In this document: positions 1 to 6,997 of the stretch, one piece after another
How the letters are laid out: every line of letters starts with the position of its first letter
How positions within the stretch are numbered: position 1 is the stretch's first letter
Assembly (NCBI GenBank): GCA_003647525.1
Contig: QMMZ01000073.1
Coordinates: forward strand, 1 to 7,903
Source: Deltaproteobacteria bacterium
GTDB lineage: Bacteria; Desulfobacterota; Desulfobacteria; Desulfobacterales; ETH-SRB1
DNA: 7,903 nucleotides
Direction: 5' to 3'
Notes under the pieces: generated by a model
Told to the model about the DNA's origin: nothing
The model's database searches: none
What the model saw: only the letters and a program-made list of their open reading frames with translations
Translations under genes and position numbers: made by a program

Positions 1-350
1 ATATGAGAACAGTCATCAATAATCATATCGAATCCATCCGGCGCGCTTTCCCGGCGGACACGATCCAGGAATTCTTTGTCTTGCTGCAAACCGGTATACA
101 TATGAATCCTTCCTGATGGGTCCTCTATTTGAACCGGATGACTGTCTATGCCGACAATGATTCCTTTCTCAAAATAATCACGCCACATGAGCAAAGAGCC
201 ACCGCTTTTAATACCGAGTTCAAGGAGGCGGATGCTTTTATCGTATAACAGATGAAAAAAATCTTCGTAATTATTTAGATACTGTTTAGATTTGTCCGTA
301 TCATAGCCGTTTGGATGAAGATTTTTTCGCATAAATTTGATATTATCCAT
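1..350 (-). CDS. Class I SAM-dependent sugar O-methyltransferase, N-terminal part (cut by window edge)
   Basis: The first 116 residues of a methyltransferase are visible; the rest lies beyond the left edge. Motif I, LLELGIKSGGSLLMW (about residues 42-56), is the SAM-binding glycine-rich loop. GIIVGIDSHP (63-72) gives the acidic end of strand beta 2 (Asp69), and IIDDCSH (110-116) is the DDGSH-type motif with Cys in place of Gly. This order, including the GGSLxMW and RIHMYTGLQQD stretches, resembles the TylE/MycE macrolide-sugar O-methyltransferase group, in which the DD motif helps bind metal. A role methylating a sugar of the polysaccharide is inferred. The ATG at 350 is chosen because the next in-frame Met (position 7) has no ribosome-binding site. 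Upstream there is only a weak AGG about 10 bases away. The gene lies 10 bases after the stop of the preceding GT2 gene, so it is probably co-transcribed with it. The exact substrate and methylated position cannot be read from the sequence. Confidence 0.85.
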   Translation of the reverse strand, partial: MDNIKFMRKNLHPNGYDTDKSKQYLNNYEDFFHLLYDKSIRLLELGIKSGGSLLMWRDYFEKGIIVGIDSHPVQIEDPSGRIHMYTGLQQDKEFLDRVRRESAPDGFDMIIDDCSH

Positions 351-360
351 GAAAATGAAC

Positions 361-1293
361 CTAATTATAAAAAATATTTTTTTTATGTCTTAGCACTGAT
401 CCAAATCGCAATATCAAGAAACGGTGCAATGGCGGATTGATTGCGAGTATGAGATGCAGGATATATTCAACATTATATGGCTGCAATAAAAAAGCACGAA
501 TCAAATACATTATTGCTTGAATTGGCGAATGGTCTATTGCATGTAGGAGGGCAAGTCTTTTATAGTGATAAGAAAGACTGGATGGTTTTTTCTTGATAAA
601 ATAAAAATTTTTATCAAGCAGTTTTTTTCTGCTATCAATTTTGGATGAAAGATCGCTTGAAATTTGTCTTCCATGCATCGTAACCTCGGCTAAGCATTCG
701 TTAACATATGCAAAAGAATAAAATCTGGAAATGCGAATCCACATATCCCAGTCCTGACAGCTAGTTAATTTTTCATCAAATAAACCTGCCCTTTGAAAGC
801 ATTCATTTCTAATAAGCGGGGTGGGTGATCCAATTATGTTGGTTTTCAAAATTATTGATGAAACATTTCCCTGGTATCGTGGACGCACACTTTTAATTAT
901 TTTATCGGTCTCATAATCAACATAACAAAAGCCGGAGTATATAAGTCCTGTTTCAGGATAATTCTGCAAATAATCATACTGCAATCGTAATTTTTCAGGA
1001 TACCAGCGGTCATCGTCATCTAACAATGCAATATAGCTTCCCTTACTTTTTTTGATTCCACTGTTTCTTGCAGCACTTCCCCCTTTATTTTTTTCATGCT
1101 TAATATATTTAATTCGTTGATATTCTCTCATATAAGTTCGTATAATTTCTTCTGTGATATCTGTTGATGCCTCATCTACCACGATCAGTTCCCAATCATT
1201 AAACGTTTGAAACTTTATGCTTTCAATCGCCCTATGGATCATATCAGCGCGATTAAAGGTTGGAATAACAATGCTTACGATTGGTATTTTCAT
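361..1293 (-). CDS. Family 2 glycosyltransferase (GT-A fold)
   Basis: A 310-residue inverting GT2 enzyme, expected to transfer a sugar from a nucleotide-sugar donor to a growing lipid-linked glycan at the cytoplasmic face of the inner membrane. The N-terminus SIVIPTFNRADMIHRAIES (about 7-25) is the classic GT-A opening. VVDEASTD (38-45) is the nucleotide-binding loop, GGSAARNSGI (71-80) follows, and LDDDDRW (91-97) holds the metal-binding DXD. SCQDWDMWIRIS (178-189) fits the acceptor-side region, with Asp181/Asp183 as candidates for the catalytic base. The C-terminal 100 residues are hydrophobic in patches and basic at the end, which suggests peripheral membrane contact, but no clear transmembrane helix is visible. 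The ATG at 1293 begins the canonical domain directly. A weak GAAG/AAGG-rich stretch precedes it. Donor and acceptor cannot be inferred. The gene is fairly AT-rich compared with the other GT2 gene at 1599-2540 and is not a close copy of it. Confidence 0.93.
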   Translation of the reverse strand: MKIPIVSIVIPTFNRADMIHRAIESIKFQTFNDWELIVVDEASTDITEEIIRTYMREYQRIKYIKHEKNKGGSAARNSGIKKSKGSYIALLDDDDRWYPEKLRLQYDYLQNYPETGLIYSGFCYVDYETDKIIKSVRPRYQGNVSSIILKTNIIGSPTPLIRNECFQRAGLFDEKLTSCQDWDMWIRISRFYSFAYVNECLAEVTMHGRQISSDLSSKIDSRKKLLDKNFYFIKKKPSSLSYHYKRLALLHAIDHSPIQAIMYLIRAFLLQPYNVEYILHLILAINPPLHRFLILRFGSVLRHKKNIFYN

Positions 1294-1331
1294 TATATCT
1301 TCAACCTTGTGAAAAAAAAATTACAATGAAT

Positions 1332-1606
1332 TCAATTAATTAAATGATAAACTTTCATGTTGTCTTTTCTTGTATCGACATTTCCAGGCCGAGTAATTTT
1401 ATTAATGAATAATAAGCCAGAAATACTACTATAATCGGTGACAGAAGGATCAGCCTCAAAAACACCAGCCAGATCCTGAATCCGTATTTTTGTTTTTATT
1501 CGGTTCATATGCTTCTTAGTGACATACCGGCCGAGATCATTGGTAATGCCCAATCAGGACGAAATCTTTCAGACGCTCCTATTCCCCATGGAGACAGGCT
1601 AACATC
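1332..1606 (-). pseudogene. Frameshifted remnant of an unidentified gene
   Basis: This stretch lies between the two GT2 genes. From 1553 down to the TGA at 1332-1334 there is an open frame of 73 codons that could start only at a TTG preceded directly by an in-frame TGA, with no ribosome-binding site. It reads protein-like, e.g. NDLGRYVTKKHMNRIK and VTDYSSISGLLFINK. The neighbouring frame, open from 1606 to 1505, reads SPWGIGASERFRPDWALP up to about 1541. Adding one A at about 1541 would join them as ...RPDWALP-NDLGRY..., giving about 91 residues. No start codon is available in the joined frame, and its beginning runs into the last codons of the upstream GT2 gene. The simplest reading (inference) is the C-terminal end of a lost gene, truncated by recombination and then frameshifted. 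I do not recognise the family. An exostosin-like or methyltransferase origin crossed my mind but is not supported. Confidence 0.4.
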
Positions 1607-2540
1607 TTATCAATCTCCGTGTCATTTCAATAAAACACCCGGTTTGATGGGCAATATTCTGAGAACTTTTAACTAATTTAGAACGATCATAACTTGAAGC
1701 TGAAAGAGCATTGATAATTTCTTTTAAGATGATATGGGGTATGCCCAATAATGATTTTATCCAGGATGAATAATTTGACCAACTGTTTTTTAAATAGGCA
1801 TAGGATGTGCCAGTGACATATGCCCTCTTTAGCCTGTACGAAAGGAAAAAATGCGTGGTTGGAGTAAAATGCTTTACCTGGATTTCAGGGTCATACCAAA
1901 ATTTATCTTTTCCGTTTTTGTATAGTCGAAAAAAAAATTCACTATCTTCTCCCATTCGTAGTTTTCCACCAACCATTCCAAATCCAGTCGAAAAACCTCC
2001 TAACTTATCAAAGATACTTCTTGGGAATGTCATGTTCGAACCTGAAAAACCATATGCATCCCCTGGTGGTTTTAGGAACCCGGCCTCATCGCCCCATGTT
2101 CGGGTTTCAAGCTCGTCAGAAAACCAGACTGGAGGTGAACTTTCGTACCATGGAAGAATTTTCCCCCCCACGGCTACCGGGGCCGGTTTCACATTCGAAA
2201 AAGCCTTAAGAATCCTTTCACACCAATCAGGGGATGCCTGCGCATCATCATCGATATAGGCGACATATTCACCAGTTGATTCTTGCCAACCACGGTTGCG
2301 GGCATGGCTGAGCCCCTGCTTTGTTTCAGTGACCATCCGAAAATTGGGTTGTGATTTAACAAACTTTGCTGCGGCCTCAATGGTTGCGTCTGAAAAGTTA
2401 TTGTTGACGACGATGACTTCGTAGAGGGATTTATCTGCTGTCTGGGCGACCAGCGACTCAAGACATGTTCTCAGTAAGTCAGCCCTGTTATATGTGCAGA
2501 CGACTACTGAGACAAGGGGAGTTAAGCTATTTTTCCCCAT
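1599..2540 (-). CDS. Family 2 glycosyltransferase (GT-A fold)
   Basis: A 313-residue GT2 enzyme, probably adding one sugar to the surface glycan in the cytoplasm. LVSVVVCTYNRADLLRTCLE (about 9-28) opens the GT-A domain. VVNNNFSD (44-51) is the nucleotide-binding loop, with Asn where VVDNNSTD-type enzymes have Asp, a variant I believe occurs in this subgroup. GLSHARNRG (76-84) follows, then YIDDDAQASPDW (95-106) with the DXD motif, and GEDSEFFFRL (197-206), whose Glu198-Asp199 is the usual ED catalytic-base motif. The length is normal for the family and the C-terminal tail is basic. The ATG at 2540 has a good AAGG ribosome-binding site with 6-base spacing, located inside the end of the preceding GT4 gene. 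The 14-base overlap implies translational coupling. The gene is noticeably more G+C-rich than the genes around 3748-6101 (block 2281-2340 holds 35 G/C of 60 by hand count), consistent with a different origin. Sugar specificity is unknown. Confidence 0.93.
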   Translation of the reverse strand: MGKNSLTPLVSVVVCTYNRADLLRTCLESLVAQTADKSLYEVIVVNNNFSDATIEAAAKFVKSQPNFRMVTETKQGLSHARNRGWQESTGEYVAYIDDDAQASPDWCERILKAFSNVKPAPVAVGGKILPWYESSPPVWFSDELETRTWGDEAGFLKPPGDAYGFSGSNMTFPRSIFDKLGGFSTGFGMVGGKLRMGEDSEFFFRLYKNGKDKFWYDPEIQVKHFTPTTHFFLSYRLKRAYVTGTSYAYLKNSWSNYSSWIKSLLGIPHIILKEIINALSASSYDRSKLVKSSQNIAHQTGCFIEMTRRLIRC

Positions 2541-3744
2541 GCTGCACCTTAAAATTATTTATCGCTTCTTTATAAAATTCTGTTAATTGACCAACCCTGT
2601 CTTCACACTTAATAGCCTCAATATGAGAAATTATTTTTTGCCGCATTGCCTCTCTTTGCTCGCTGCTCAGATTCAAGAATTTTTTAATGGCCTTTTTTAT
2701 GCTTTCAATATCTGCATTCTTTGCCAAAAATCCAGTCTCTCCATCTACAACCATTTCATCCAGACTAGAGTCATATGTACCAATCACCGGTTTTTCAAAC
2801 ATCTGCGCCTCAATACAGGCATTCGGATAGTTGTCAACCCTTGAAGGCATTAAAATAGCCTCGGCATTGGTAATAAACGAATAGAGCTGTGCCTTCTGCA
2901 CTGCCGGATGATAAAAAAGCCTGTCCCCGTACGAATCACAACTTTCAAGAATATGTGCAAACACTTTTTTGCCGCTTGGCAGGCCATCGTCTCTTCCTAT
3001 AAATACAACAGACAGATCACGGTATTTTTCAAAAATATCGGGCAACACATCTGCCAACAGATCAACACCCTTTATCCTGCTCAATGTCCCAAAAACCAGC
3101 AAATAAGGGAACCTATGTTTATGGGCATTAAAAAACGAATAATCAAGAATTGGCTCTTGTATATCCATAGGGGTACGGATAACTGTCGGCGCACAGCCTG
3201 TAACTTTAAAGAAGATATTTGAAACTAATCTGCTTGGTGCAAAGCTCGCCTCAGCTTTCGCAACCTGCTGAACTTCAAGCCAATCACTCAAGGATTCACA
3301 GAAGCTTTTTTTTCTGCCATAAGCAGACCTCAATGCAGGCGTATAGCTAGACACCCGACAAACCATCGGAACCTTCCCATTTTTGAGCAAAGCGTATCCC
3401 GGTGCCATATAACTTGAGGCCTGAAGAATATCAAACGGGCTACTTTTATGAATCTCCCAAAACTTAGTGGCAATTCTTCTGGATGAGGCAAGCTGACTAA
3501 AAAACTGTGTTATCCCTAAAAAAGGAAAGATGGACCGCATTCGGTGCAAAAAAACGTTTCGTTTCACTTCGCATACCGTCACCTGTCCGTCCTGCCAGGT
3601 TGCATCACGCCCGGATAACAAGAACACCCACAGCTGACACCCCCGTTCCGCCAGAGCCAGTGCGGTTTTTTTCAAGTAGTTGGCAAGGCCGCCATCGGCG
3701 CTGGTGGGAGTGACGTATTCAGGAGTTAAAAATGCAATTCTCAT
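2527..3744 (-). CDS. Family 4 glycosyltransferase (GT-B fold, retaining)
   Basis: A 405-residue two-domain GT4 enzyme. The N-terminal acceptor domain starts with RIAFLTPEY (2-10) and has the glycine-rich turn GGLANYLKKTALALAERG (18-35), as in Glyco_transf_4 proteins. The C-terminal donor-binding domain begins with LLVFGTLSRIKGVDLL (about 215-230) and VVFIGRDDG (246-254). It contains AILMPSRVDNYPNACIEA (296-313), which matches the E-x7-E nucleotide-sugar motif except that the first acidic residue is Asp304, paired with Glu312. KPVIGTYDSSLDEMVVDGETG (from 318) is the usual following segment. The expected role is transfer of a hexose or similar sugar with retention, in the cytoplasm, during glycan assembly. 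The ATG at 3744 lies only 3 bases after the TAA of the 475-residue gene, with little ribosome-binding signal in the A-rich junction, so expression may depend on coupling to that gene. Specificity cannot be told. Confidence 0.93.
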   Translation of the reverse strand: MRIAFLTPEYVTPTSADGGLANYLKKTALALAERGCQLWVFLLSGRDATWQDGQVTVCEVKRNVFLHRMRSIFPFLGITQFFSQLASSRRIATKFWEIHKSSPFDILQASSYMAPGYALLKNGKVPMVCRVSSYTPALRSAYGRKKSFCESLSDWLEVQQVAKAEASFAPSRLVSNIFFKVTGCAPTVIRTPMDIQEPILDYSFFNAHKHRFPYLLVFGTLSRIKGVDLLADVLPDIFEKYRDLSVVFIGRDDGLPSGKKVFAHILESCDSYGDRLFYHPAVQKAQLYSFITNAEAILMPSRVDNYPNACIEAQMFEKPVIGTYDSSLDEMVVDGETGFLAKNADIESIKKAIKKFLNLSSEQREAMRQKIISHIEAIKCEDRVGQLTEFYKEAINNFKVQHGEK

Positions 3745-3747
3745 TTT

Positions 3748-5175
3748 TTATTTTTCTATAGCTACTTCAGGGGCGCGGTAAACCATTATCAAGTTCCGAT
3801 CCTTGCACCTATAGCCGGGCCCAAAATCTATTAAACTCTCCTTACCTAATGAATCACGTATTTCATCTGCCGTAACACCAATTTTTGATTTTCGGAAATC
3901 TTTCGATTCGCGATTATGTTCTATTATGATCAGGTTGTTAGTCATCCTCCGTGCCTTGCGCAGTGCGTCCGAATAGTTATCCTTGGTTACACCGTGTCCC
4001 TTTAAAATGTGCAAAATTATTGAATCGAACCTTGTATCTTCATTAATACTTTGGAATTCAGGGAAGTAGAGATACTTCGTGTTAGGAAGTTTGGATACGC
4101 CTGCGTCATTTTTAATCCACTTCTGAACATTGACGACCTCAACATTGTTAAAACCATATAGGTATCCTGACAACTTTCGAAAATTATTTGTATGTACCGA
4201 AAGCCTTCGTTTTTTCCAGAATCTGTCATCAATAATTGAACTTATTTTCATCTTTTCTCTTTGATCTTGAAGAATTTTTATTTCAACTTCGGGAAAGTTC
4301 GGTTCACGTTGAGTCCCCCATTGTTGGATGTCCGAGATCATTCTTAAGATTTTTGGATTTTTATCAGTAAAGTATTTTGATAAAATGTTTGACAACCAGA
4401 AAACAATCGGTTCATATTGATTACTTAAAATAATGTTATTGTATAGCTCACTAACATCACCCGCAATTACATAAATGGGTACAGAAGAAAGGATATTCTT
4501 TAAACGCTGAAAAATCTTTTCATTGCTGAGAAAACCAGAGCCAAATCCGGCAGTAAATGCCCATAATTCATAATAGGCTCGACCGCAACATACAAATGTA
4601 GCGTAATAGTCGTTAATATCTCCGATAGTTTTTGCTTTAATCAAAAGCCCTTTTTCGTTCCGTACAAAATCAAGATAGTAAGTTTCTCTGAACGCATCAA
4701 CGTCGAATGAGCAATTTTCCCATAGGGTTAATTCTAATTTGAAAAGACCGTCTTTTTCAACACCTCCTCTAACTCTATCAAGCTTTCCTGCTGGCATTTT
4801 TTCTAGAATAGATCTTGCCTTCTCATTGAAGCGCACCTTAAACAATCTCTGCAGAAAATCTGTCCTGTTTTTTGATTCTAAAATGTAATTGCATAGGCGT
4901 ATGAAATGGTATATTTGCTCGATATTATTATCAATTGCGACAATTCGTTTTATTTGGCGACGACTGCTGACAATAGCTAATACGTGATAAAAATGCGGAT
5001 TAGCTATTCCCATAAAAACATGACGCTTTGAGGTTGAGCCACGAAATCGCTGTCTAAAAATGTCGTTACTTAGAAAATAATAGTTTCCCAATCTTCTTTT
5101 AGGCACATCTTCAAATTTGTAAAGATCTTCATTATTATCGCGAAGACTAAACCCGGAAAAATATTGAATGTCCAT
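3748..5175 (-). CDS. Uncharacterised 475-residue protein with methyltransferase-like (Rossmann) segments
   Basis: I do not recognise a named family. The N-terminal half has a segment HVFMGIANPHFYHVLAIV (52-69), then IKRIVAIDNNIEQIYH (75-90), which looks like strand beta 2 with an acidic end (Asp82) of a class I SAM-binding fold, followed by a long helix. Further on, VPIYVIAGDVSEL (232-244) and YEPIVFWLSNILS (254-266) look like the next strands. The order D..Q, GD.., LSNI recalls DUF3419/BtaA-type aminocarboxypropyl transferases (inference, weak). The C-terminal 150 residues hold a second strand-like set: FDSIILHILKGHG (383-395) and RMTNNLIIIEHNRES (410-424), which resembles the end of a methyltransferase domain. 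No glycosyltransferase motif, signal peptide or transmembrane helix is visible. The ATG at 5175 follows the preceding stop by 11 bases, with a poor ribosome-binding site. The gene is strikingly AT-rich (block 4381-4440 holds 14 G/C of 60 by hand count). A modification enzyme for a sugar or lipid is the likeliest role, but this is unproven. Confidence 0.85.
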   Translation of the reverse strand: MDIQYFSGFSLRDNNEDLYKFEDVPKRRLGNYYFLSNDIFRQRFRGSTSKRHVFMGIANPHFYHVLAIVSSRRQIKRIVAIDNNIEQIYHFIRLCNYILESKNRTDFLQRLFKVRFNEKARSILEKMPAGKLDRVRGGVEKDGLFKLELTLWENCSFDVDAFRETYYLDFVRNEKGLLIKAKTIGDINDYYATFVCCGRAYYELWAFTAGFGSGFLSNEKIFQRLKNILSSVPIYVIAGDVSELYNNIILSNQYEPIVFWLSNILSKYFTDKNPKILRMISDIQQWGTQREPNFPEVEIKILQDQREKMKISSIIDDRFWKKRRLSVHTNNFRKLSGYLYGFNNVEVVNVQKWIKNDAGVSKLPNTKYLYFPEFQSINEDTRFDSIILHILKGHGVTKDNYSDALRKARRMTNNLIIIEHNRESKDFRKSKIGVTADEIRDSLGKESLIDFGPGYRCKDRNLIMVYRAPEVAIEK

Positions 5176-5186
5176 AAGCTAAAATT

Positions 5187-6101
5187 TCAATTTCTTTTAA
5201 AAAGCTTCTTAAGTAGCTCTATTCGATGTGAAACCAGATGACGCTCTACAATCAAATCTCTTCCCTTTTCGCGGACATTTAAATATTTTTTATGATTCGC
5301 TTTATATTCTTGGATTAATTTATTGAAAGTATTCTTTTGAAAAATAACGCAATTGCTCTCGTTAAAACCAAGTCGTTTAAGGTCATTGCAGTATTGTCCA
5401 ATTAGCAAAGCTCCAGCCGCGGCTATCTCAAAATACTTTGGTGTTACCAAATCATATTGTGGATCACAGGAACCAGCTGCTATAATTGCGTCAAATTCAG
5501 TCAGCCAACAGTAATATTCATAATCACTATATTTTTTATTCTCTACTCCAGAATTGTTATAATTTATAACATTTGTCTGCAAGCGGCACCAATTTCGGAG
5601 ATCATATGCATCACTTCTTTGACCGCCAAAAATTATCACTTCATTGCTGCGAGATTTGATTGGATTTTGCTCAATAAATTTTTCGGGAACTGCCCACGGA
5701 AAATGACAAAATCTATCTCTTGGGAAATCCGGGTAATGGTAAAAGAAAGGGGTATCGTACTGGGAAAGTACAAAATCAATTCTATTTTCTAACACATATT
5801 CCTTAAACCAAAAGGTTTTGTTATGGGGATCGCTAGCCATGACGCAAATGATATGCCCGATTTTTTTATCATAACTAATTTTCGGTGCGGCCCAACCAGG
5901 TTCCATTGATAGAATATATTTTATCTTTCTTTTAAAAAGATCGTATTCCACTTGAGAAGAAATAATAAGAGGATTAAAAGCCTTGATAAATTCTTTAACT
6001 AAATGAGGGGCAAAGATACTAACCCATCTATTTTTTATATGGAATCGCCAGTTAATTACCAATGCAAAAGGGCTTTTATTGATTGAATTCTTTAAATACA
6101 C
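5187..6101 (-). CDS. GT-B fold glycosyltransferase (Glyco_trans_1_2-like C-terminus), possibly the 3' part of an interrupted gene
   Basis: As drawn this is 304 residues starting at a GTG. The C-terminal half carries the GT-B donor-binding pattern: VIIFGGQRSDAYDLRNW (155-171) as the opening strand, and LVTPKYFEIAAAGALLIG (218-235), which matches the (R/K)-x-FE-x-x-A-x-G-x-x-x-(L/I) signature of Glyco_trans_1_2 proteins. DLKRLGFNESNCVIFQK (240-256) and a C-terminal helical stretch follow, as in spore-maturation CgeB-like and related transferases. The middle (VLSQYDTPFFYHYPDF, 111-126; FPWAVPEKF, 134-142) fits the end of the N-terminal domain. That domain appears short. The codon directly before the GTG is an in-frame TAG, and the same frame stays open upstream to an ATG at 6236, so the N-terminus may have been cut off by a nonsense change. 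An AAGG sits about 10 bases before the GTG, so restart is possible. The next alternative start is a TTG at codon 14. The role is sugar transfer onto the glycan; specificity unknown. Confidence 0.8.
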   Translation of the reverse strand: MYLKNSINKSPFALVINWRFHIKNRWVSIFAPHLVKEFIKAFNPLIISSQVEYDLFKRKIKYILSMEPGWAAPKISYDKKIGHIICVMASDPHNKTFWFKEYVLENRIDFVLSQYDTPFFYHYPDFPRDRFCHFPWAVPEKFIEQNPIKSRSNEVIIFGGQRSDAYDLRNWCRLQTNVINYNNSGVENKKYSDYEYYCWLTEFDAIIAAGSCDPQYDLVTPKYFEIAAAGALLIGQYCNDLKRLGFNESNCVIFQKNTFNKLIQEYKANHKKYLNVREKGRDLIVERHLVSHRIELLKKLFKRN

Positions 6102-6236
6102 CTATTGCAAACCTTTTGCCACGTATAAGATATCAAGAGGTCTAAAAATTCTGGGAGATGTCACAGTAAAAATCGGGAATCCAGCCAGTTTTTCAAACCT
6201 CTCGAATTCAGTATTGACGCGCATTTGTAGGCGCAT
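6102..6236 (-). other. In-frame upstream extension of the GT-B gene, ended by an amber codon
   Basis: From an ATG at 6236 (another at 6224) this frame reads 44 codons and ends in TAG at 6104-6102, which is followed immediately, in the same frame, by the GTG of the glycosyltransferase gene. The peptide reads like real protein: RFEKLAGFPIFTVTSPRIF, then RPLDILYVAKGLQ, and it would supply the missing first strands of the N-terminal GT-B domain. Neither ATG has a good ribosome-binding site. The stretch occupies most of the 164-base gap after the methyltransferase stop at 6266. I infer a nonsense mutation or sequencing error in a gene of about 349 residues. The alternative is an untranslated leader that is open by chance. 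Confidence 0.5.
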
Positions 6237-6265
6237 GTTTCAGGATGAAGTAATTAATACGTTTA

Positions 6266-6997
6266 CTATGGAACAATATATATTCCTGTCCAAGAATCCT
6301 GCAGATGAAAGATTCGCCCATAGATCAAACCTTCTACATAAAGCTGCTCCACCCCTCTGCATACTGCGCCTATCCACTTGTAAACGTTAGCAAGCTTTGG
6401 GGCAAAATCATGCCATATAATTATACTTCCAGACCGGCATTGTCTCAGGATTTTATTTGTATCGTTGCAGACGAAATCAGCATCGTGGCAGCCGTCTATA
6501 AACGCCACATCGATAGGGCCAAACTCCGGTTCCCAATTCTTGGTGTTAGCAAAAATCTGGCGGATGTTAGTTACTCCCTTCTCTCGGTAATACCTCCCGA
6601 TTTCTTCCCGCGACGGGGCAAAGGAGACGTTCTTCCCTCCTTCCGTGATCTCCTCAGGGGGGATATTGACAGTATAAACAATGCCATCTGGAGCATTCTG
6701 CGCCATGAGGGCCGTGGTTTTCCCATGGGAGGTGCCAATCTCCAGCAGAATCTTCGGATCACCGTTACAACACGCAGAACCAATAACCTCGGCATCCCTA
6801 AGTCGCCTACCATTTAAATCTTCAAGATATTGAAAGTCATGAAGATAGCCTCCCTCAAGAATTGGGTTATTGACCCAACCCATAGCTTTTTTAAGATATG
6901 ATAAATTCCTAACTTCGAGAACGTTAGCCTTTAAATTTCTATGTAACGAAATAGGATAACAACTTTTCTTTACTATAAAATATATTTTGGACAACAT
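6266..6997 (-). CDS. Class I SAM-dependent methyltransferase (Methyltransf_24-like)
   Basis: A 243-residue methyltransferase, close to the full length usual for this group. The N-terminal 80 residues form a basic, helix-prone extension with the GGYLHDFQYLEDL segment (49-61). KILLEIGTSHGKTT (82-95) is motif I, the SAM-binding loop. YTVNIPPE (108-115) is the end of strand beta 2, with Asn where an acidic residue is usual. IDVAFIDGCHDADFVCND (162-179) is the characteristic FIDGxHxxxxVxxD motif of Methyltransf_24 proteins, and GSIIIWHDFAP (190-200) is the following strand with a possible metal ligand His-Asp. It probably methylates a sugar of the polysaccharide or a precursor (inference). The ATG at 6997 has a clear GAAAGG ribosome-binding site with 7-base spacing. 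Base composition is uneven: the 5' end is AT-rich, while the middle is near half G+C. Its nearest upstream neighbour is the Wzt-like ATPase, 111 bases away. Confidence 0.92.
   Translation of the reverse strand: MLSKIYFIVKKSCYPISLHRNLKANVLEVRNLSYLKKAMGWVNNPILEGGYLHDFQYLEDLNGRRLRDAEVIGSACCNGDPKILLEIGTSHGKTTALMAQNAPDGIVYTVNIPPEEITEGGKNVSFAPSREEIGRYYREKGVTNIRQIFANTKNWEPEFGPIDVAFIDGCHDADFVCNDTNKILRQCRSGSIIIWHDFAPKLANVYKWIGAVCRGVEQLYVEGLIYGRIFHLQDSWTGIYIVP

Noticed and set aside
1294..1331. A/T-rich stretch with a run of nine A's, considered as a promoter or terminator
   Set aside because: No stem precedes the run on the minus strand and no -35/-10 pair is convincing. It looks like ordinary AT-rich spacer.
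1807..2259. Plus-strand open frame of 150 codons
   Set aside because: It lies wholly inside the minus-strand GT2 gene, whose motifs are clear. The plus-strand translation is rich in Ser, Pro and Arg and has no recognisable domain.
5457..5792. Plus-strand open frame of 111 codons, hydrophobic at its start
   Set aside because: The hydrophobic run comes from reading AT-rich codons of the GT-B gene backwards. That gene's donor-binding motifs cover the same bases.
6305..6817. Plus-strand open frame of 170 codons
   Set aside because: It is antisense to the methyltransferase gene with its SAM-binding and FIDGxH motifs. The translation shows no motif and no clear ribosome-binding site.
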